Below, in pieces: positions 52,001-61,000 of a stretch of 64,000 nt of DNA (its first letter is position 1; the number at the start of each line of letters is the position of its first letter). Position numbers and translations under genes: made by a program. A model generated the notes under the pieces. That model saw nothing but the letters and a program-made list of their open reading frames with translations. It was not told the DNA's origin and searched no databases. The DNA is from Epiperipatus broadwayi (lineage: Eukaryota > Onychophora > Udeonychophora > Euonychophora > Peripatidae): positions 624,001 to 688,000 of the forward strand of contig JAQFVV010006341.1 of assembly GCA_028023455.1 (NCBI GenBank), read 5' to 3'.

Positions 52001-55000
52001 TCCGGTAATACACCATTAGATTATTTATCAATTATAATTTTTTTGCATAAAAACATTCCCAAGGGTTTTAAACTCAATCAGTGAGCTCAAAATTAGCTGC
52101 ATTGGTTTTATCTGGCTTTAATTTATTTATCAATGAATAGATTGAAGCCTGTCTATTAAAGTTTGAAGATTTGCTATCTTAATATAAACTGAGCACTGAT
52201 TATATATATGTGTAGGAGATGATGATCTGGACCAACTGATGAGTGCTGATTCAGCACTAAATATATATAATGAAGATCATTTATCTTTTTCACATGTTTG
52301 GTTGTATGAGAGGGTGGATAGCTGAAGGAAGCTCGAAAGTCTGTATCCAAATCCCCTATAATTACATTGAAACCCCAAGTATATAAGTTATACTTGTATT
52401 CAAATATTATCACTCAGTTCTGCATATAAATATCTAAATTCAACTTCTGAAAATTAAAATAAGCACATAAAAATCAAGAAAATTCTATTGTTTATAATTA
52501 AAAGCTTATTTAATTCCAAACTTTTGCTAAGCAAGACTTCCTTATTGATTACATATTTTTAATAGTTATAGGCAAAAATATGCTCTACATAATTATTTCA
52601 CTCTTCTACTTACTCTTTGGAACTCATTTTTAAATTTGTTTCAATTTATTTATTAGCCTGTGCTTGCAGAAGCTAAAGATGTTGAATCATTTATATGGAT
52701 TTTGGAAAGACACTTTTAATACTTTTCTTAACATTTTTTCTAGTAAAATTATTAAAATCTCCAGTAAATTTTATTTGCCAAAAAAAAGTTACAGCAATTA
52801 TTTTTTCAGCAATAAAAATCATTAAGACAGTATTTTATTATTAATGATAGCAAAGAAATATTACAATAAAATAATAAATGATAGTGAGGCTGGATCAGCC
52901 ATTAATGGGTCGAGGCATTCCAAGTAGTCATGATTTTTCAGAATATGTATTCTCATGCAACTGCTTTAACACGGTGTTGCCAATTTTGATAATTCTTCTT
53001 TCCAATCTAAAACATGACCAAAAAGCTTTTTTATGAGAATCATTTGCATTCATCATGTTTTTCTATGTAGTGGAAACTTAATAAAGACTATCTTTGGTAA
53101 TAAAAAGAAATATAATAATAAACTTTAAGATTTGTATTAGTGGCAAATTACATTTAAACAACTTACTTATTATAATTAAAAAGTCGGCTATCCCATAATT
53201 CATGAGTACCTCGGAAACCATCATGAAAAAAACATGAATCAGACCCATCAAACTGATTCAAACCATCTAAAACATTTTTAGAGGCATGACTATGAACTAC
53301 GTCTAGTAAAACATATAAACCATGATGATGTGCCTCATCAACCAAAGCTCGGAGTTCTTCTGGTGTGCCGTACCGACTGAAAAAAACAATGTTTTGTAAA
53401 AAAATATATATACCTATATCAAAATATTCATATATGCAAAAATAAAACAAGTTAGCCTATCATGCAGGTTAAAAAAAATTATTTAAAAAAAAAAATCACA
53501 TTTGTAGTTTGTTTATTATATGTATTTTTAAAAAATAATTGGATAGATAAACCACAGATAAGCTATGAGGATTACCAATTCCTCAACAAGCTTTGTGATA
53601 AATGCTTAGCCAGAGCCAGCATTTAAAATATCTCTGTCGGGGCATTTATCACAAAGTTTGTTGAGGAATTGGCAATCCTCATTGTTTACAACTTACAAGC
53701 ATAAGAGAGCAGGGTCATCAGATCTATGATTCTTATTTAAACCACAGATAATCTCAAAATGTAGATCTAAATGCTGTTATTTAGCTAGTTCTTATATGTT
53801 CTTACTTGAAGGATGTTTAGTTTTTTGATTTTGAGTCTTCATTTACCACAAGGTAAAAAAATGATGAAATGATATATTATGAGATATAAATATTTTACTT
53901 TATCAAACTCACACTGAAGTCACCATAGATATAAATGAGAAAATGAAGTAGGCTTTTGTGTGATTTATATTACCAAATTGTTGCCCTATTTGAGCCTGAA
54001 AGATATACTCGTAATTGCCTAAAACAAATCACAATCTTGGCAAGGACAGCCTATGGTTGCGTCTGATGAGTTGAGTAGTCCAAGAACAAATTCTCAGTGA
54101 GATATAACTTTGTAGGCAATGCATTTATATTTTTTCATCAATTATCAAATCTAATCAAAGAGTCACACTAGAGATTATGGAATGCTGGAGCTTTGGAAAA
54201 ACTAGTTGATCTTCAATCAGGAGATCTGCCTCAAGTCCATCAAAAGATGACTATCAAATGATTAATTTCTTGGACTGTCATGTGATATTCAAATCCTGAG
54301 AAAACCAGATTGAGTTATGATTGGGAAATCTTTACTTTTCGAATCCATCACAAAGGAACATAAAATATAAGGATTCTCTGTTCACTCTTATAAGTGCATC
54401 TCTACAGCATCCTATATTCCATCTATCCATATCATAAATGGATTCTTTGTTTCCCTTTTCTTCAATTTTATCAAGCATCAATATTTTTTCTGAAAATCCA
54501 TTCACTTTCATATGTCCAAAACATAGCAAACAGTTTCTTAGTATTTTGGAATTCAGGGATATCTGGCTTAGATTAAGTATATCATCCTCTTCCAAAATAT
54601 TTATTTATCCTCACATTATAATCATTTCAGAAAAAAATAAACCTGAATGGTCTCAATAAAGATTTAATTGTAATAGGTCAAGAATTGTAATAAAGCAAAA
54701 TCACTGTAAATCCTAGAAGAACAAGTTTCTTATTCAGATTTAAGTACCTCCAGAAAATGAAGTAAACTGTCAAAAATAATAATCACATTTTCAGCATAAA
54801 ACATACCTGAAAATTAAGAGGAAACATATAGCATAGAATCTAACCATACACTTCTTTGCTATAAATGCTAATTCATTGTTTTATTTCTGTTTGATTTCAT
54901 CATGAATTTAAATTCTTTAGAAACCTTCTGAAATAAAAATTTTGAAATAAAATTGTTGATTCTGCATTCATTGCTGTCCATTCTTTTCTTCTTTTAACAC

Positions 55001-58000
55001 CAATCTTATCAAGTTTTATATACATTTCTAATGAATTCGTTTGTTTCATAATATGATCATTTGTGTTTCTTATGTAATCTCAATGGGCAGCTACTTCTTC
55101 CTTGATTTGCATGATAATCTCATAAGTTTGTGTTAGTGCCCCAACCCAAAGTCATCAATACTTTTTCTGTTCTACGATGTCCAACTTTATATTCATATAT
55201 ATCCCATAAAAAAAAAAAATCATAACTTAAATAATTTTAATCCTTAAAGATATCTCTAAATCTAGATATTTTATAGCATCAATCTGCAAGGAGTTCCTTG
55301 ACTGCCCATTGTTGATCATTTCTATCTTTGTTATCAATTTTAAAATCGCTGCTATTCCATCATTATAATTTTTGTTTTAAAAATATTTATCCATAAGGTT
55401 ACTGATATTTCTTTCACCAACTGAATCCATATTTACCTTATCTAATCCAGTTTCCTTTGTTGCTTATTCTGTGTATAAATAAGTTATAGTAATACTATGC
55501 AGTCCTGTTTAATTCTTGGCTCACACATGTAACCAATCTGTTTCACCATTATACGTTTTAACCATAGCTTCTAATAAGATGCTCTAGTCCAATCACTAAT
55601 GCAATACAATGTATCATGATTTCTTCCTCATATTTCGGTTATCCAGCATATGATAACATTCTCAACAATTTGACAGTTCCTTTTCAATATATGTTTCTAA
55701 TGAATATTAAATGATTTTCATCATAATTTTGCTGTAACATAAATTAACTTTCTCAAAGATTCTAGTTTTTTAATATAAGAATATAAATTAATTTCTTTCA
55801 ATTTGTAAACCTTTGAATACTTATCATGATTAGTTAACATGATTTGGTGGCAGACACATTTATTTATTCTTTTTCCTTTTTTTTTTTGTACATTTTTAAT
55901 GAAATTCTTATAGCTTTATTTTTGGGATGGCTTCAAGCTTAATCTTATCTTTTATTACTGAAAGTTCCTTGATGTAGCAGACATTCAACTTTTTTCAAAG
56001 TTAGAATTGACTCTTGCCCTCACAAATACTCTAAAAACCACTTTTGGTTTTTTGAGCTTCTTTACCCATTTTATGAAAATATTATAAATTGCTTCCTGAC
56101 TGATCACTGGAATTTTCTATTCAATTCTTCCAAATGGTCTTTATCATTTTGTCTTTTGTTCTTTTCTTTGCAATTATCACTATATTTTCTGATTTCCACT
56201 TTGATTTTACAGTCTTATCTTAATCAAATAATTTCTCAGATTCCTTTTTAATTAATCTTTCATCCCCATTTCAGTTCACAATTACGTCCAAAATCTCAAA
56301 TAATATTTATAATAAGTTTCTGGTGGTGTTTGATGATGATGGCATTAATTTTATTTATAGCTTTCTAAAGACATCTCCCGTCTTCAGTTATTGCTAGCCT
56401 GACAAATGACAGCTAATATAGAAATTAAATTAATGACTTTCATAATCATAAATAGTAAAATGTTTTGAAGATAAAGCATAGAAATTAAACCATGATCTTT
56501 AGATTCATGAATAAAAATGTTTTGAGTGGTATTATTCTCCTCTCTTCTTCAGCTGTCCCTGGCCAATCAGTGACAGATTAGCACAGGAATTAAACCAATG
56601 ATCTTTAGCTTCATGAATAGTTAAATTTTTGAGTGATAATATTTTCCTCTCTTCAGATGTTGCTGCCCTCACCTGTGTCAACTATCATAGAAATCAAACT
56701 AATGCTTTTTAAATTCAAGAGTACAGAATTTATCTATGAGAATCCTCTTCATTTCTCCATCTTAGGGTCAAGATTAAAGAATGGTTGCCAAACATTATGG
56801 ATTATCCCATTGATTTATTGTCATGTAAGCAGCTTCTTTAAATATTTTTATTTTTATTTTCTGGCCAATATTCTCATGTTTTTCCAATCAAACATAAGTT
56901 AATTGATACATGCATCATATGCGATTTTAGATACATCTGTCTTTTCATCTCTAATCATTGTTTTATGTTTTTAATCATGTTTCAATGAGTCAGCTAGTTT
57001 CACTGACAAGTTTCTTTCATATCATATATTTATGATAGTATTTTTGAATTCCCAGATGATATCTAGGATATTTTACAATATTGTAAATATTTTTATTCGA
57101 ACTTGATATGCTCAATTAGTCATATGTTCCATATTCTATTCTTGGCCCATTTAGACTGAAAGCTTTTATCACTAGGTGGCATGAAGGTAATCTTTTCGAC
57201 TCAGGTGATTCTAGTCAATCATACGTATACGTAAAGTCAATGTTTTCACTGTTTGAAAAATGTAATGGAAATAAAAAAGATCACAAAAATTTATTAGTCA
57301 TTTTTCTATTTTATTTTTTTCTTCCAAATCCATAAGTCTAACATATTTTCTTCTTTTCCACTTCTAGCTTTAGCATTCCCAGTCACTATATCTTCTCTTA
57401 CATTTTGTCATTAAATTTTTTAACTTTCTTCTTCACTTGGTGAGTTATTGGAGCACAAACATATATTATAATAATGTCAAAGTATCTACAAAACATCAGT
57501 CAACCATTCACAAGAGTATATCTAATGATATAATATTGCAATATTTTTCCTGACAATAAAAAGCATTCCAATTCTTCTTTGGTGAGAATGGCCATATATA
57601 TATTCATGTCTTCCAATAGTTAAACAGTTTATTAAATAAAAATTTATATACTGTTTATCATAAATTGCTATCTTTTGCTTTTCTTTTCAAAATATATCAC
57701 TACAAGATTATCTAAACAAGTTCTTTTTCTAACTCTTTTATAACTACTGTATAAATTTTCTCCACCTTGTAAGCAGATTATCATTATTAGTAGTCTGCAA
57801 TGAGAATAGGAGACTTCAGTGAATCAAATTATCTTCTCCAAACTTTTCTATCATCTATCAACATTTTTGTTCTTTTATTTTCTCCACAATTCCAACATAT
57901 TTTTCATAATTCCCTTACCTTGACCTACATGCTCAATTCATTTTCTCTTTTTCCTTGCTTTTCTTAGTGAAGAATCATTCCTTCTCGTATTTTCTTAAAT

Positions 58001-61000
58001 ATTTCTATAATGCCAATTTTATTTTTCCTTTCATCATCTTCCAAACACATATGTCAAAAATCTCCAATATTTTCTTCACATTTCCTAATGTGATATACCA
58101 TTTAACAAGCTTCTTTTTTAGCACTAATTTCAACGGATAATAAATAAATTTCCTACTCCTATTGAAAGTTATTTAATTATGTAATTCTTACTTAATTTCT
58201 GAATAATTATTTCCATTTTCAGTTATCTAATTTCCCAACATATCTAAAAACATTAATTTAATCATGCTTTAAGTCTTGACAATCTTATAGTAACTTTTTT
58301 ATTACATTCATTTTCATTATAACTGCTATTACCATCAGTTAATCTGACCCAACAAACTCTTCAACCACCAATGCTAACTCTATGATTAGAGAAATACAAC
58401 CACTATCTTAAAATCATCCGGACATTTATTTTTTCAGTAAGAAGACTTAAATCTAATAAATATATTCTGACATATATACAAATTTCCTTACAAAAAAAAA
58501 ACCATCCACTTTTAATCTATGACTTTCTTTAATTAAAATGTCCAATCAAATAACCAATTTACTTTATTGAATACCTTTTCAAAATCAATGAAACAAATAT
58601 TAACTTTGTTTCCTCTCCCCACATATTTTCAGCAAATATTACAACTGCATCTCTTGTATTTCTATCTTTTCTAAATCTAATAGATATAAACATGCTTCAC
58701 GACTCATTATTAACAGCAGTCATAAATGAATATAACCATTCTAATTCCATAAAAAAAAAAAAACAATAGACAAACAAAAACATAAAGACTAAAATATTAA
58801 AAATGAATTACCTGTAAAATGATGAAACAAGCTAATAATAGCTTTTGTCAATTCTTATTTACCATGCTTTGTTTTTTTTTAATCATTTGGGATTATGTAT
58901 TACTTTAAAATCATTCTCTTGAAAGAAGACATCATTCCAAGCAGTAGCTTGCTTATTATCTGAAGATTGAAATGCTAATCTGGCAACCAGTTGCAAATAG
59001 CACACATTAAAAATTTGACTTTTGGTTCTTTCCAACATAATATTTAAGTTTAATTATTTGTAAATGTGTTCAAATATAATATGCTAAAATAAATTTGTTA
59101 TGGTAGGTATTAAGCAATAGCCAATGGGCAACTAATGTCTAGAAGGCATAAATCTTCATAGAAGCATTGATTTTTTTTTTTTTGGGAGGGGGGGCATATT
59201 TCTGGCATACTTTATAATGGCACCATCTACTTTCCTTGCAGTTTATTAAAGTAAACAACAACAACAGATGGTAAAATTCAGAATTAATTTCTGATTAATG
59301 GAAGAAACTCAATATAATCACAATGTCATACGACCATTGCTTAACAATTTATTTAAATAAATGATTTATTGAACTATCAAATAGTTTTAAAAATCAAAAT
59401 GTCTATTTTATTTGCCTAATTTTTAATATAATATTTAATGCAGACAAGATTTTTATAGTTAATAAATGAGGAAGAATAAAACAATTCATTAGACGCAGTT
59501 AAGATTACTTAAATAAAATTGTAAGAATTATTACCAAATAATCGTAGTAAAAATTGTTCTAATTTTGCAATAAAAAGTTACCTGGAAGAAGCAAAGAAGC
59601 TTGTCACTTGGTAACCAAAACTACCATAGTAAGCATGCTCCATTATGGCCATAAGTTGAATAGCATTATACCCTACAAAAAAATAGATTATTAAGTGAGT
59701 GGTTAGGGCAGATGTTTGAATAAATAAATTGAACCAGTACAGTTCTTGTTCAATAACAAAAAATGTATTATGCATAGATGTAATGATTAATTTAACATGA
59801 ACAATATAGAATCAATAAAATACAACAAAACAGATTAAAAAATTGAGAGAAATATGTAAAAATGGTATGCACTAAGAATACATCAGTCAAAATCAGTAAT
59901 CAAAAATCTAAAAAGAATTTATTGAAATAAATAATGAATGATTAATAAGGTTAATCAGATAGAGACTGTATCAAAAAGATTAAACATTACCAGCTAATTA
60001 TAATGGATACAACTTGCACCCTTTGAACAAAGGATTAAATGCAATCCCATGGTAATATGTACATAAAGTATTCTGTGAAAAAATGACAGGTGACCGATTC
60101 TTTCTAATTTGCCTGCAGCATCATTTCAAAATCAATGCATATGTTACATAACATTAAAGTTTGGCTATCTCCCACAAAAATTTTAAAGCATTTATGTGTC
60201 AGGATTATGAATTATGATGAAAAGTAGCAATATGTTTGTACCTTAATCCACAATGAAACAATGTGTTAACATTAAATTTTATTATAAAGTGGGAAAAATT
60301 GATTGCTAATGAAACATTTGAAATAATTCAAACTGTGTATGAGAGTGAAACCATGATTTTCAAAAATATTTTCAAGTGGTTTACAAGATTTCATGATAAT
60401 ACCCATGATCCAGACATGCTAGCATCGTAAATTTTTTGTTGTGAGCAGCTAAACTACGTAAGACATGCATTGATTCAGGGATGGGGCCACAGGCAGCTTG
60501 GAGAGGGAGGATCAATCACTTTCCTGACAAAAGCATACCACATTTCAAGATGAGTGGTCACTTCGATAACATTCCACTTTCTAATCAACTTGCTGCAATT
60601 TACTCATCGGCCTTTATTGAAAAAGTAGCATATATAATCCTTAGCAAGTTTAAACAATAGCAATGAGGCATAGAATGATTTCCATTTGAAAAATAAATTT
60701 ATAGCAGACCCATTCAAATTTAAACTTGAACTTATCTTGTTTATTTTAAGATTGACTGCTAATTTAAATATTTAAAACTAGTTATTGGTTTGTGAAACGC
60801 ATTAAAATGTACTGTTTACATAATTGATTAAAATTACCACTGATTTGCTTTGAGGTTGATTAGTAATTTATGAGAATGTTTTACTTATGAGTGGTTGATT
60901 TGCAGAAACTGATGGAAATGCTTTACTTAAGGATAATTATTGATTATCATAATTCATAGAATATAAGGCCGTTTGCTGGTCTGTGCAAAATGTTTTATTC

